The translations under genes and the position numbers were made by a program. A stretch of 64,000 bases of DNA from Rhabditophanes sp. KR3021. Taxonomy: Eukaryota; Nematoda; Chromadorea; Rhabditida; Alloionematidae. This document shows, piece by piece, positions 1 through 11,468 of the stretch (positions are counted from its first letter, which is position 1; every line of letters begins with the position of its first letter). The notes beneath the pieces were generated by a model. It searched no databases. It saw nothing but the letters and a program-made list of their open reading frames with translations, and was not told the DNA's origin. Location: positions 7,068,001 to 7,132,000 of the forward strand of contig CAUJLY010000002.1 of assembly GCA_963281155.1 (NCBI GenBank), read 5' to 3'.

Positions 1-2212
1 AATCAGGAAACCGAGGAAGTATGCGATCCTGGGTTCTTCGTTCTTGCCGAAACCACGAGCAAATTGATTTATGTACGGAAAGAGTCTATCTTTGGACACG
101 GCTTGGAATATCTTGGGTGCTCCGACAAGGGAGGCTAATGCACTTGATAATGTCGCTGCAAAGATACCTAAAATAAATAACTACACATTTAGTCACATCT
201 ATTTGCACTTACCTGCCGTGACAAGTACTCCAATCGCTGAGCTCATTTCCATGATGTTGAAATTATTCAATAAGCCATAAGGACATGTGTTGTTTAAGGC
301 ACAAGGGGGCTCGATGTAACCATACACTCCACTGGTATCATTATTCACATAAACAGGTACATTGACTCCGTCAGCATGTCTTACGCAAACGGCCCCAGTT
401 GTCCATACCGTTAACAAGTACACTAGTGAGGAGGTGAAGATGGCTGCTAAGGTGCCGATCGGAATTGCTTTTTGGGGGTCTGCTAAGTCTCCGGAAATGT
501 TTGCTCCGGCCATGATTCCTAAAATAGTAATTAAACAAAAGAAAAGGTAGGTTTTAAAAGAGAGTTTTAGCAAGTTCAATACAGCTAGGATTGTCAACAA
601 ATGAGTAAACTGCTTCAAAACAACTTTTTGGCAAAATATCCTCTAAAGTCGTTTCTTTTCCTGTATGTTCAATAAACTTTTCCAATTTAGCTTGGCTTAC
701 CCTGAAAATAAACGACATTAAATATAATTAGGCTCGATTGATGGTACCGTTGAAGCTGGAAAGTAGATGGCAAAGACGGAAAAAAATCCTTGATCTATAT
801 AGGAGGGGAACAAATTGGAAGTTAATGTGTCTATACTCAAGCCAGTGATTCCTTTGACTTGTTGTTCATTTGACATAGGTAAGAATATTCCTACGAAATA
901 GTTTACAATTGATAGAGTCAAGATTCCTAATAATCCCATTTGCATCTTGGATTCGAAACCAGTTCCGATGAAGACGATCGACATCAAAATTGAGCACGTA
1001 ATCAGGCCAATTATTCGAACATCATTCATTCCACCGTCGATTAACATAAAATCATACTTGAGGAAGATGTCACGTACGGTTTCAGAAAAACCGATCACAC
1101 ACATAGCTAGAAAGTATTAAATGAATGAATAGCCGAGTAACAAAAAGACTTACCCGCCGACACAGCATTAGCAAACGAAAAAATGATGCCAATAGATCCT
1201 CCAAAAGCCGGTCCCAATGATCTCGAGATCAAAAAATAAGCACCACCACCCTTAACATCTCCATTCGTGCAAATAGCACAGGTAGAAAGTGCCGTGATAG
1301 TAGTAACTAGTGTAGAAAGCAACACGACCACTGAACCCATCAAAACACCTGCTTGCCCAGAAACAAAACTGATTCTTAAATAAAGCATCACTCCGAAGAT
1401 TGACAGAAGACACCTGAAAAAGACTCCTTCAATCCACCCAAATTTGTTTCTGGCCGTGACTTGCGACAACGATTCATTGGACTTGGCGTATTTGGCATCA
1501 CTTAAAAGAGGGTCTGTGACGGTGTCATACTTATCCAAAGATCTCCCATTAAGCAATTGAGCCATGGAGGGCCTTGCGGTCAGGGGCTTGTTGGGATCAA
1601 TTGTATTCTTGTAAAAGTCAATAATGGGTGGCCGTTCCAAGGTCTTGTAATTTCTCAAACTTTTCAGATTAGCATTGTTGATGGAATTCTCATTCGAACC
1701 ATCGCCAACCGCATCTGATACCTTGAATTTGACGGTCCTTTGGTTGTCGTGCAAAGTTAATTGGGCTTCGTTGTGGTCGTCTGTTGCGTTGAGGTCATTC
1801 ATGGAGGATGGTGTTGAGTTGGTTCCGGCCACGACCTGAAAAGATTAGTAATTGAATTAGAAATGACACTTGCCGTAAATCTGCCGGCCAGGGATGCCTT
1901 CCTAGACAAGACGGAACTTTCTCCACTTTTCAAAGTATTAGTGGATGCGTACTGATTCAATTGGGACTGACTGCCACTTCTACTATTAAGGCCATACTCA
2001 TTTTCTAAATCACAAGAAGACTTGGTGATGTGGAATCTATTAGTAGTGGTGGTAGCAGCTGTGGTTCTTCTCTCATCAGGAGTGGCTTCACTAATCCAAT
2101 CGGATTCCTTGTGTTCATGGATGATGTCGAGGTTGTTTGCACCTGAGGGACGGTCTGCCGTGTCGTCAGGGTCAGACATGCTGAAGACTGCTTTAGGTGG
2201 ATTAGACTCCAT
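1..2212 (-). CDS. nkcc-1: Na-K-Cl cotransporter (SLC12, NKCC type), 3' part outside window
   Basis: Electroneutral cation-chloride symporter of the plasma membrane. Proposed exons (minus): 2212-1874, 1835-1154, 1106-748, a single base at 701, 518-213, 167-1 (continues off the window). About 618 residues are visible: a soluble N-terminus of roughly 250 residues, then membrane segments starting near [21 protein letters not shown] hallmarks are the regulatory IDFYKNT (matches the DFYRHT phospho-threonine site), [23 protein letters not shown] followed by [12 protein letters not shown], and [13 protein letters not shown]. Two SPAK/OSR1 docking-type motifs (RFHI, RFTV) suggest WNK-kinase control; that is inferred from the family. 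An in-frame TAA lies three codons before the ATG. NKCC rather than KCC is indicated by the IDFY block and GFSETV. Oddities: a GC-AG intron (1836-1873) and the one-base exon, each described under findings. Confidence 0.93.
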
Positions 2213-4893
2213 TTTGAGTTACTTTCATTAATTAACAATTAATGGTTATCACAAATTAAATTAAAGCTAGTCGCTGTTTAATCTAAAAAGGCTTACTTTC
2301 CTATTAAGCAAAAGTACAAAATACGATGAATGTTAGGTATCAAAAATAGGATGAAATAACGGCAAATTTAAAAGACTTGTAAGGGGAGACTAGTTTTTAG
2401 ATTAGGCTGCCGTTATATATATATATCCACAACCAGCTAGCAATACAATTTACTTTATGTAGTTGGAACGTAGTTTATCTGTGATAGCATAAAGTAGGGT
2501 GAGTCTTTTGGCATCATCAATGCAGTATAAATAAACTCACCCCAAAACTCTCAAAACCACACTTTTTAACAAACATATAAAGAACAATTGATGGTACGCC
2601 TTTATTTGCTAGTCTTTATAGTGCCTCAGTTTATAGATCTTTTTAATGTGGTGTATATTTATTATTGTTTAATTGTCTATTTTTTTGAGTCGAAACAAGA
2701 TGAGTTAGGAGTATGGGCTGGGAGAATAGGGTTTTATTATTAATAATGGTTTACATTTTTGTAAGTAATGATTATAACATAATGGAAGTTATGCCATTTT
2801 ATCTCAAGTTTCTGCTTTTGAAAATAAAGTTATGTTTGCTTAAACATCAAAAAATAAAGGAATGAAACATTTTATAAATAAGCAAAGTTTTTAATGTGTA
2901 GGAGGGGAATGAATAATAAATGTATATAAGATAAGTATGTATAATGATAATAATCATAAAGTGGCGTGTCGTTGCGATGAAGTCCGGTAAAGAATGGCTG
3001 AAAGTGATCCTAAATCAACTAGTCTGGTCAATTATGACAAGAGCCTGTGCTTTTAATCTCATTTTTTAAGATAAAAGTGTAATAAGATCCTTTTGTTTGT
3101 AAATCTTTATTTAGGGTAATTTAAGGGGAGTCTCCTTAATTAATATGTCAACTGTAAATCATATACTTAGTAATGGTTATATAAATTTATTAGGACTACA
3201 TTATATAGTAAGTATATAAAGCTGTTTTGACTAATTTGTATAAAATTACATTGTCAATTAATCAAATTATGCAATGCAATAGAGCCCAAATCTTTATAGC
3301 ATTATACTAAACGACCAAAAAAGCAAATAAATTATCTATTAAAATATTACCAAATATTTGACTAACATATTAGTTTAAATGAATTTAGATAGAAAGCGGA
3401 TTTAATTTGTTTAAATATAAGATAAAAAAGGTCATGTTTTGGTGATTTGCTTGTAAATATTGGTGAAAGTTATTTAAAATCAGTGGTACAATAAATTGTA
3501 TAATTCCTTTGTGATTATTTTGTAGAAAGAGTGGGGCTTTTATAAGAATAAGGAAGAATTTCCCATTCCCATGGTGATGTCATAATGAGGATTGAATGAA
3601 AATATGTAATATTGTTCATTATCCTTGCACATTTTGAGTGTTAAGGTAAGTCATTTTTTGTTCCGTTAGAAAAAAGCAAATATGGAAGCAGAAGGAAAAG
3701 GTTTTAGAGTTTTGGAAAGTGTGTGATGCTTTGAATAAGAACAAACATCCAGACACACTTTAACGTATGCATTTGAAGACCTTTTAGCTTTATTTTTTTG
3801 ACGAAGATTGAATATACAAAAAATTAACAGTTGAATCATTTCGAACTTTAAAACAAAAATAAGATTTTGCTTTGTTTGTGGTGACACAAATATGTATAAA
3901 ATATATATCTTCAACAATAAAGAAGACTTTTTCACATCGCAAAGAGTGTTTCATTAAAAGTAATGTTCAAGTTTTGACGGTCAACATAGGGTTGTGATTA
4001 AAAGCACATTGGCAATGAAATTTATTAAAGAGTAGCAATGAATTTTTTTAATGATAAGTTAAGAACAAATAGGAAATGGAAAATTAATTGGCCGTTCATT
4101 AGGACTGGGGGTGTCGACTTAAATTGAAAAAGTATTCTATCAGTTTTGTGAAATTATATAAGATTATATCAGTTTCATCATATTATATAAACAAAATAAC
4201 AAGTAATTATGTAACATCACTGAATATTCCAATCTTTTAAAAAAATAGAAAGTTAACTGATGTTTATTATTATCAACCTTTTCCCTCTAACAAAAAGACG
4301 TCATCTCAATCATATCTAGAAGAAAGCTTTGATTTATTTTTTGTTTATGCCTAAATTTCCTAGTACTAAAGTTTGCAACGGAGTATAGGAGTAGCTAAAG
4401 CGGATATATAGTTAATATTATGTTCAAGTGTGGGATTAATAAATGCCTTTGGTAGTCGTAGAGTCGCCGTGTGCCAATATGTAATAATAATAAATTGATA
4501 TAATATATATTTTCCGACAAATAAATACATACTTAAATTTTCACATTTTGAATGTCTTATTTATGTGCTATTTATATTCAAGCACTTTAAACAAATTTGT
4601 TTTTTCAATTTCAATAATTCAGTGATAAAAGTTGCTGTCGTTTCCCCCTTAAATAATTCAAACTGATTAAATTTGGAATTAAAAGCTTTTGCTATTTTTA
4701 ATTACTTCTGAGAAAAGTTTTGGACAACATTTTTTTTACTAGGATAGACTATTCCAATTTCATTCCAATTGGAAACATTTTTTGAATGCAGTGTAGTGCT
4801 TTTTTGCAAGCTTTATTTCAAAACTTTGTTTAACTTATTTTATTGCTCACTTCCTTTAAATTAAATTGTAATTTGGTAGAAGAAAGTAAAATC
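2213..4893. other. Divergent intergenic region, no gene seen
   Basis: 2.7 kb of AT-rich DNA between the start of the minus-strand cotransporter and the start of plus-strand CPSF73. Open frames here are short, stop-flanked and show no family motif. A (TA)n tract sits at about 2413-2425. It should contain the promoters of both genes, but I see no individual site I can defend. Confidence 0.6.
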
Positions 4894-7800
4894 ATGGATT
4901 CTGATTTTAAGTTCATGCCACTGTAAGTTTCAACATATCGTAAATCGTTAATAATATTTGATGACAATTTTAGAGGTGCTGGTCAGGAAGTAGGCAGATC
5001 TTGCCATGTTTTGACGATAAGAAACAAAAATATTTTGCTGGACTGTGGAATTCATCCAGGTCTGTCGGGGGTCGATTCATTACCTTTCACAGACAACGTT
5101 GATATGGAAACGATAGATATGCTGCTGGTGACTCATTTTCACTTAGACCATGCCGGAGGAGTTCCGTGGATTCTCACTCAGACCCGATTCAGTGGGAAAT
5201 GTATTATGACGCACGCAACTAAGGCCATATATCGGATCTTGATGACAGATTATCTCAGGTAGTTGTTTGCTAGTCCTAACTAATATTAATTTTATTTTAA
5301 TTTTAGGTAAGTAAAGAACAATCAAAAAAATTTAAATTAGACACAATAGTATTGAGATGAAATATCTTTAATAGATTTTGTTTAAAACAATCTCTCAAAT
5401 TCTCTTTACGATTTGTGGATGTTTCTTAGACATGTCATCATTCGATTGACCGATGCAGCAATGTTGGTTAGCCCATTTTCATTGGCTTTAGGGAAAGTTG
5501 CTTTGCAGCTATTACATTTGTTGCCCAATCCTTTTATAAACTTTCGTTCAAGGTTTGGATCGAGAATTGGCTCCATTATATAGAGGCGGAATTAGATAAA
5601 ATGGCTTTGTTGTTGTTTTCAAACAACACAGTAAGAAAACATAAGCCTTTCACTTTATCATAGCCGTCATCCACGTTTGCTAACAAGTGTTTATGTACTT
5701 CTGCCCACTTCAGCAACGATTTCATGTCTTTCTTCTTATCCTTGAAAGCTCTTTCCCCTCTTACAGATTTAGCAAGATCTTGAATTAGAAGTAGGTTTAT
5801 CCATTCTCCAACTTCTCATCAATCATACTTCCCAACTGGGTATCATCAAAATATCTTCTAATCATTCCATAATGTTCACATGATTCTGGAGACACGTAGA
5901 TTGTTGATTTTCCAGAAGTCTTTCTGTCAATAAAGCACCTTAGACTATTTTCAAAAAAGTATCACTATAATGAGTTACTCCGACTCCATATTTCTTAATT
6001 CTTTTGACAAAATACTCATAATCATCTATTGCATCATAACTTCCAAAAGCCCAACTGTATTTTTTTAAATCATCTTCAATGTCCTCCACTAATAAGATTT
6101 ACTCTATTCGCAGAGTCATTTGAGTCTCGTCTACTTCGATTGGCTTATTTAACGACAAATCAGTATTCTCCTTAGCTGAGTCTCTTTTGAAGGATTGATT
6201 AAATACTTCTACTACTGCAAATTTGATTATAATAGTTGATAACTTACCTTCTCTTAGCGTTTCACTTCTTATTACCAAGGTACTTGCATCAACATTGCTG
6301 ATTTCGGTAGGATGTTATTGACTTCCGCTATTTGGTGATGGTCGTTCCGTACTGAAAATATCACTCAGATGAGATATAAAACACCTACTATTAATGAACA
6401 ATAATCTTTCAGACTAGGAGCCAAAGACAGCAACAGAGTGATGTTTAATGAAGACGACTTGGAAAGAAGTCTGGACAAAATTCAAACGATTGACTTTCAT
6501 GAAGTAAATGAGATTAATGGCGTCACTATAACTGCTTATGTTGCTGGACATGTGTTAGGAGCTTGTATGTTTGCTATTGAACTAGATGGTTTGAAAGTGT
6601 TGTATACGGGAGATTTTTCAAGAGTCGAGAATAGACACTTGTGTTCGGCTGATATTCCTCCCTTTCGCCCAGATATTTTGATCTCAGAAGCTACTTTTGG
6701 CTGTCAAAATCACGAAGATCAGGAGGTGCGGGAAAAAAGATTTACTACCATTATTAGCCAAGTCATGAAACGTGGTGGTAAATGCTTGATTCCTTGTTTT
6801 GCTGTTGGGACAGCTCAAGAATTATTGCTTATTTTGGATGAAATGTGGGAGAAGAATAAACGTTTCCACAAAATTAAGATTTATTATTGCAGTGGGCTGG
6901 CGAAGAAATGTATGTCAGTGTATCAAAATTATATCAGTAGTATGAACAATAGAATTCAGTCTTCTTCTAACACAAGTCCATTCCAATTTCGACACGTTGA
7001 AAATTTGAAGTCGATAGACTCGATTAATGAAAAAGGACCTTGTGTGGTGCTGGCGTCGCCTGCGATGCTTCAAAGTGGAATGTCGAGAGAATTGTTTGAG
7101 AGATGGTGTACGGATGGGAAAAACTGCTGTGTGTTGGCAGGTTATTCGGTCGAAGGCACTTTAGCCAAGCATTTGCTGACTGAACCTGAGGAGATCATTT
7201 CGATGGATGGTCGTAGATTGCCCGTTAAGATGACTATTGCGTCGTGTTCTTTTGCTGCTCATGTTGACTATCAGAATGCTTCTGACTTTTATCTCAGGTT
7301 GAAGCCAGAGAAGTTGATTCTTGTTCATGGAGAGGTCAACGAAATGACTAGAAAACAAACTGCCTTGGTCAACCTGTTCAAAAAGAAAGGTCAGGAAACT
7401 GAAATCTTCTGTCCAAAGAATTTGGAAACTCTCCATATCAACATCGACAAAGATCGCCATCTTTTGCTGAGAGGAAACATTTTGGCTAAAAGTCTAGAAG
7501 AAGGTCAAATAATTAGCGGTGTCATGGCCAAGCATACCTCCTTCTATCGCATGATTGAGCCAGCCGAAGTAATGAAATATACCGGTGTCAATCACAACAA
7601 ACATTACCAAATCATCTGGCACCAAATGCAAACCGGATTTGAAAATCTCAAGTACAATCTCTGTCAATTATGCGATGACGTCACAATAGACCAGCTCATC
7701 TTCAACATCGGAGACGCCGAAGCACCAGCCTTCAAACTGACTATGTACGGTGAACATATCCAATTGTACGTTTACACAAGAGCAAAGAAAGTGGCCGTTT

Positions 7801-7967
7801 GTTACCAATGGGGACCATTGCAAGATTCATTCGCTGATTGTATCGCCGGAGCCGTTTTGCATGCTAATATGAATCCTTTGCCGCTGAAGACAATGTTGAT
7901 TTTGGAGGAGAATACTAATGTTCCGGCTATCACTAAGATGGAGTTTAATGCTCCGATGGAACATTGA
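4894..7967 (+). CDS. cpsf-3: CPSF73 pre-mRNA 3'-end-processing endonuclease
   Basis: Metallo-beta-lactamase/beta-CASP nuclease that cuts pre-mRNA at the poly(A) site inside the CPSF complex in the nucleus. Exons 4894-4922, 4974-5258 and 6413-7967 give 622 residues. Zinc ligands are visible: HFHLDHAGG (motif 2, near residue 65), [10 protein letters not shown] (motif 3) and YTGDFSR (motif 4). Beta-CASP motifs follow: [41 protein letters not shown], and the histidine of [10 protein letters not shown]. The opening [20 protein letters not shown] and [11 protein letters not shown] match CPSF73 better than its paralogue INTS11. The protein is shorter than human CPSF73 (684 residues), with a reduced C-terminal domain. 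Intron 1 is 51 bp, but intron 2 is 1154 bp because it contains an antisense coding relic (5406-6205). Confidence 0.95.
5406..6205 (-). pseudogene. Degenerate coding relic inside the CPSF73 intron
   Basis: Read on the minus strand this intron is not random. It gives long protein-like stretches interrupted by stops and frame changes: [18 protein letters not shown], then [38 protein letters not shown]; after a frame change, [28 protein letters not shown]; then [20 protein letters not shown]; and finally [30 protein letters not shown] and a stop at 5406-5408. At least three disabling lesions are present. The terminal CxxC segment is weakly like the zinc-finger part of the relic at 45450-46353, so a shared family is possible but unproven. 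No known domain recognised. Confidence 0.6.
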
Positions 7968-8316
7968 TTTTATTGGTGGTGGGAATACCAACACAAACAA
8001 TTCAATACTTTCGTATTTAATATACGTTGGGAAAACAGCACAAACATATACACAACTTTCTGTCTTTTAATTTAAACTTTTAAATAAAGATATCTTATTT
8101 ACACTATTACCCATATATTAAAAGAAATCTCTTAATTAGTTATCAAATATTTAAATAACTTCTTTGACAATTACAGAGCATTAAATAATATCCTTGCCAA
8201 TTATCTACAAAACGCTAAATAACAACCCAAACAAAATAACACTCATACATACTTTATTTATTATACAGCTAAGATATGATCCTTAAAAAGCGTGTTGTTT
8301 AAGATATGTGTGACGA
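7968..8316. other. Intergenic, 3' flank of CPSF73
   Basis: AT-rich 3'-UTR/intergenic DNA between convergent genes. An AATAAA at 8082-8092 on the plus strand is a plausible CPSF73 poly(A) signal. No gene seen. Confidence 0.6.
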
Positions 8317-8677
8317 TTATTGTTGAGTTTGTTCAATTTCCAGAAGTCTTTCGATTTTGTTGTTCAAGATGAGCAATTCAAAGGGAATGCTAAATTTTTG
8401 GATGGTTGCTAAGCGAACAAGGTAGTGCGTTTTCTTACGAACATCCTTTAATTCCATTATTTTGGAAGAAACAACGCAACCTGGGTTCGGGCAAGAAATG
8501 TTGTCTTAAAGTTTTCGATGCTATACCGATATAAGATTGATTAATAAATTATATCACAAATTGTTCCACTTTTAGTCGTTTGAAAATTTCGATTATTTGT
8601 AATAACATCGGAAATAATGAAATAAAAGTCATATACCACAAAATCGGTTTTCGATTCATGCAATAGGTGCTGCTCAT
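8317..8677 (-). CDS. Small hypothetical protein, probable two-exon gene
   Basis: Not recognised. The last exon gives a 62-codon coding-like frame ending at 8317, with blocks ISCPNPGCVVSSKIMELKDV, KKTHYLVRLATIQKFSIP and ILNNKIERLLEIEQTQQ. Upstream, an ATG at 8677 opens MSSTYCMNRKPILWYMTFIS plus a further hydrophobic run up to about 8555, which could be a signal anchor. The likely intron lies around 8506-8556 (acceptor CTTTAAG just before the last exon). The two obvious donors (AAA|GTGGAA, TTT|GTGATA) are phase 0, whereas the last exon needs phase 1, so the junction is unresolved: an unusual splice, a sequence error or an early pseudogene. A TTTTTCAG about 30 bases upstream of the ATG could be a trans-splice acceptor. 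Confidence 0.4.
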
Positions 8678-8824
8678 TGAAGTGTTACTTTTACAGTATA
8701 ATTTAATCTGAAAAATGTAAAGAATATTTCGAAATTAGTTAATTGAGTTAGACTTAAAACAAATTTACCTTAACAAACATATAAGATTGATTGAAAGCCA
8801 AGTGCATTTACTTAATTTAAAAAA

Positions 8825-9791
8825 ATGGAAGATATTCAATATCCTTTACCGACAACCGTTCAAAAATATGGCTATGGTTTTATCTTGTTGTTGTGTTATA
8901 TGATCAGTTTGTTTTTATCCTTTCTTATGGCTAAAACATTTTATACAAATTATGGATCTTTTAAGAAAATCTATGTATTTTATTTGTGCTACAATTTAAT
9001 TGCTGCTGATACATTAAAAAATATTAGCGAAGCAATTACTACATTTATTTTGTTCTTTGTTAATGACGATACATTTTTATCTGGTAAGTTAAAATGAATT
9101 TGTTGAACTAATTTATACTTTAGAAATTTCGGATAAATTCTATTTCAACTTGTTCGTTGGCATTGATATGGTTGGATATTGTGCATGGTTAGCATCAATC
9201 ACATTTCTTACAATAAACAGATTCTTGACATTCTATTCACCAGCCATTGTGAGAAAGAACTCTAGGTCACAAATGATTATATATTGCATTGTTTCCTGGT
9301 TATTTGGCCTTTTAATCGTATTAATTTTTCATTTAATCAAAATTGATTTGTTCTATAATCCACGAACCACCCAAATTAAACCAATTGCGGGTTCTGAAGC
9401 AGGAAATCACATATTCTCCGGATTAATGGCTATTTATCTGATCATGCCTTCTACATTATTTATTCTATATTGTATAGCTTACCTTAAAGTTCGAAGATTT
9501 ACATCCATTAAAAGCAGTGCTTCTGCGCCAAAACCCGATGCTAAACATTCTATCAGTATGGAGAAGATCATTTTCCTTCAAGCATTTTCTCTATGTATCG
9601 TTTATGAAATTCAAACAATAATAAGCTATCTTTCAAACCATGCAATTTATTTGATAGGCAAAGAATACATTCATGAATTTAATACTTTTCAGACATGCTT
9701 GGCAATTTCATTAAACACAGTGAATGCGGCAACCTTTTTCACTTTTAATAAAATTGGCAATCAGTACATTAGAAAGACTTTTGCTTTTTGA
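8825..9791 (+). CDS. 7TM receptor, nematode chemoreceptor-like (copy A)
   Basis: Exons 8825-9083 and 9124-9791 (40 bp intron, phase 1) give 308 residues with about seven hydrophobic segments, the first at residues 15-37. Segment 3 ends in LTINRFLTFYSP, which takes the place of the DRY-like region in nematode chemoreceptors. Intracellular-loop signatures KVRRF and EKIIFLQ, and the last-helix motif LNTVNAATFFTFN, are shared with the next gene, showing tandem duplication. It resembles the broad srx/srsx grouping, but I cannot assign a family. Expected role: membrane receptor, probably in sensory neurons; this is inferred from class only. Confidence 0.8.
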
Positions 9792-10392
9792 AATGGTAAT
9801 TAACAAATGTTTTTTGACATGTATATTATAAATATCAGTAAATGTTTTTCGATATATTTAAGGGCTTTATAATTCGTTTTAAATATTTGTATACAATCCA
9901 ACTCTCACATTAAATAACATGTTAATTAATTTTTTAAATACCACAAATAATAAGACTTTGCATTTTTAAACTTTTGGATGTTTGAAAACATGTCTAATTG
10001 CCAATTATTGCTGAAACCGAAGCACATTCATATTTGCTAATTTCAATACAAAAGTGAATTTTAGTTTATAATTAATGTCGGAAATAGTTGAAACACTCAT
10101 TAGACGTCTGTGTATATATTTTACACCCATTCCAGCACCCTTTAATTATTTTAGTCAAAAATAAAGCCTTGATTACGATAGGAAATGAACTAAAAATTAA
10201 AAGCCATGTTAAATAAAGTGTGGGACAAAAACAAGGGCGCACTCGGAAATTCAATTTCAGTCACAAGTTTTACCTAGTCCCAAATGTACTCCGGTAATTA
10301 GTTACAAAGATAATTACTATTAATAAGAGACACGAGGCTTAAATATATCTGTATATAAAAGCACTTTGTTAGTTAAATTTGCCATTTCTAGA
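9792..10392. other. Intergenic spacer between two receptor paralogues
   Basis: 600 bp of AT-rich DNA between duplicated receptor genes, presumably holding the 3' end of copy A and the promoter of copy B. The minus strand carries one hydrophobic open frame (10072-10254) with no homologue recognised. Nothing else seen. Confidence 0.5.
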
Positions 10393-11386
10393 ATGGATAT
10401 TAGTAATAAATTGACAAATTTAAGTGAACGCATTATTTGCGGTTCTTTGATTGGAATTATTTTGCTAATAAGTTGCTTTTTGAATATTCTCATGATTCGT
10501 ACTATTTTTAAAGTCAAGAATGTTTTCACTAAAATGCCTGTTTGGATGATTTTGTTCAACATGATCATTGCTGATTTGATGAAGAACCTTGTCCAGATTA
10601 CTGTGATAATTCCTCAAACTTTTTTAATTAATAGTAAAGTTATTCGAGGTAAATTGATCACACCCATAAACTTAAGCATTTATTTTAGATTACAGAGAAT
10701 CACTGCCATTTGCAATTTTGTGCGAATTTGATACATTGGGATATTTCGCATGGACTATGCTTATAATTAGTTTAACAATAAATCGTTTCCTAACTTTTTA
10801 TTCTCCAAATCTTGCCAAAAAACACTGTTTCAAAACAATAATTGTCACGATTGTGCTAATTTGGATTTCCGGATTTTTATTCGTTGCTTTAAAAGCTTTA
10901 TTTCAAATTATTGGAGATTATGACATTAACGGATATCAAATTGTCGGTTATGATGAAATAAATACCATTTCCCCTACCTCAATTGAATTATTTCATGCCA
11001 TTCAAATATCCAATTTAATTATCCCCTTATTTTTATTTGTACTATACTTGCTGTCCTACCTTAAAGTAAGGAAATTAGTCACAGTAAGTCCTCAATTCTC
11101 AGCACCTACCTCCTCCGGTGGATCGCCAGGCAATAGCGTCAATTTTGAGCGTATTATTTTCTTCCAAGGCTTAATGATATGTTCTGCTTACGAGTTTGAA
11201 AGTATAGTATTTTATCTGGGAAATTACTTTGTTGCGGAATTAGGATTAGAACAAACATTTTATCCGACTATTCTAATCAACTGTTTGACTATCATTTTGA
11301 ACACAATAAATCCGATTGTATTCTTCATGTTCAATAATACTGGGAAAAAATATTTCAAGAAGTTATTTAATTTTACAATCATTTAA
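10393..11386 (+). CDS. 7TM receptor, nematode chemoreceptor-like (copy B)
   Basis: Exons 10393-10648 and 10689-11386 (40 bp intron, phase 1) give 317 residues. I chose the ATG at 10393 (MDISNKLTNLS) because it aligns with the start of copy A; the frame is open a little further upstream but has no other ATG. Seven hydrophobic segments, LTINRFLTFYSP after helix 3, KVRKL, ERIIFFQ and LNTINPIVFFMFN mirror copy A. The intron sits at the same place and phase as in copy A, right before helix 3. Divergence is large (only short blocks are identical), so the duplication is old. Ligand and cell type unknown. Confidence 0.8.
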
Positions 11387-11468
11387 ATTTATTACCACTT
11401 TGTTATGAATGCATTTATTTGTCCATTATTAAAACAATTAAAACGAGTACACCTAGAAACAACTAAAT

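Noticed and set aside
549..700. 49-codon coding-like frame ([20 protein letters not shown]...) inside the cotransporter intron
   Set aside because: It cannot be entered in phase from the upstream exon (a stop appears within five codons) and would break the conserved [15 protein letters not shown] block. Treated as chance or a poison-exon possibility only.
2022..2231. Plus-strand open frame opposite the cotransporter N-terminus
   Set aside because: Shadow of the real minus-strand exon; the sequence is the complement of its Thr/Ser-rich codons.
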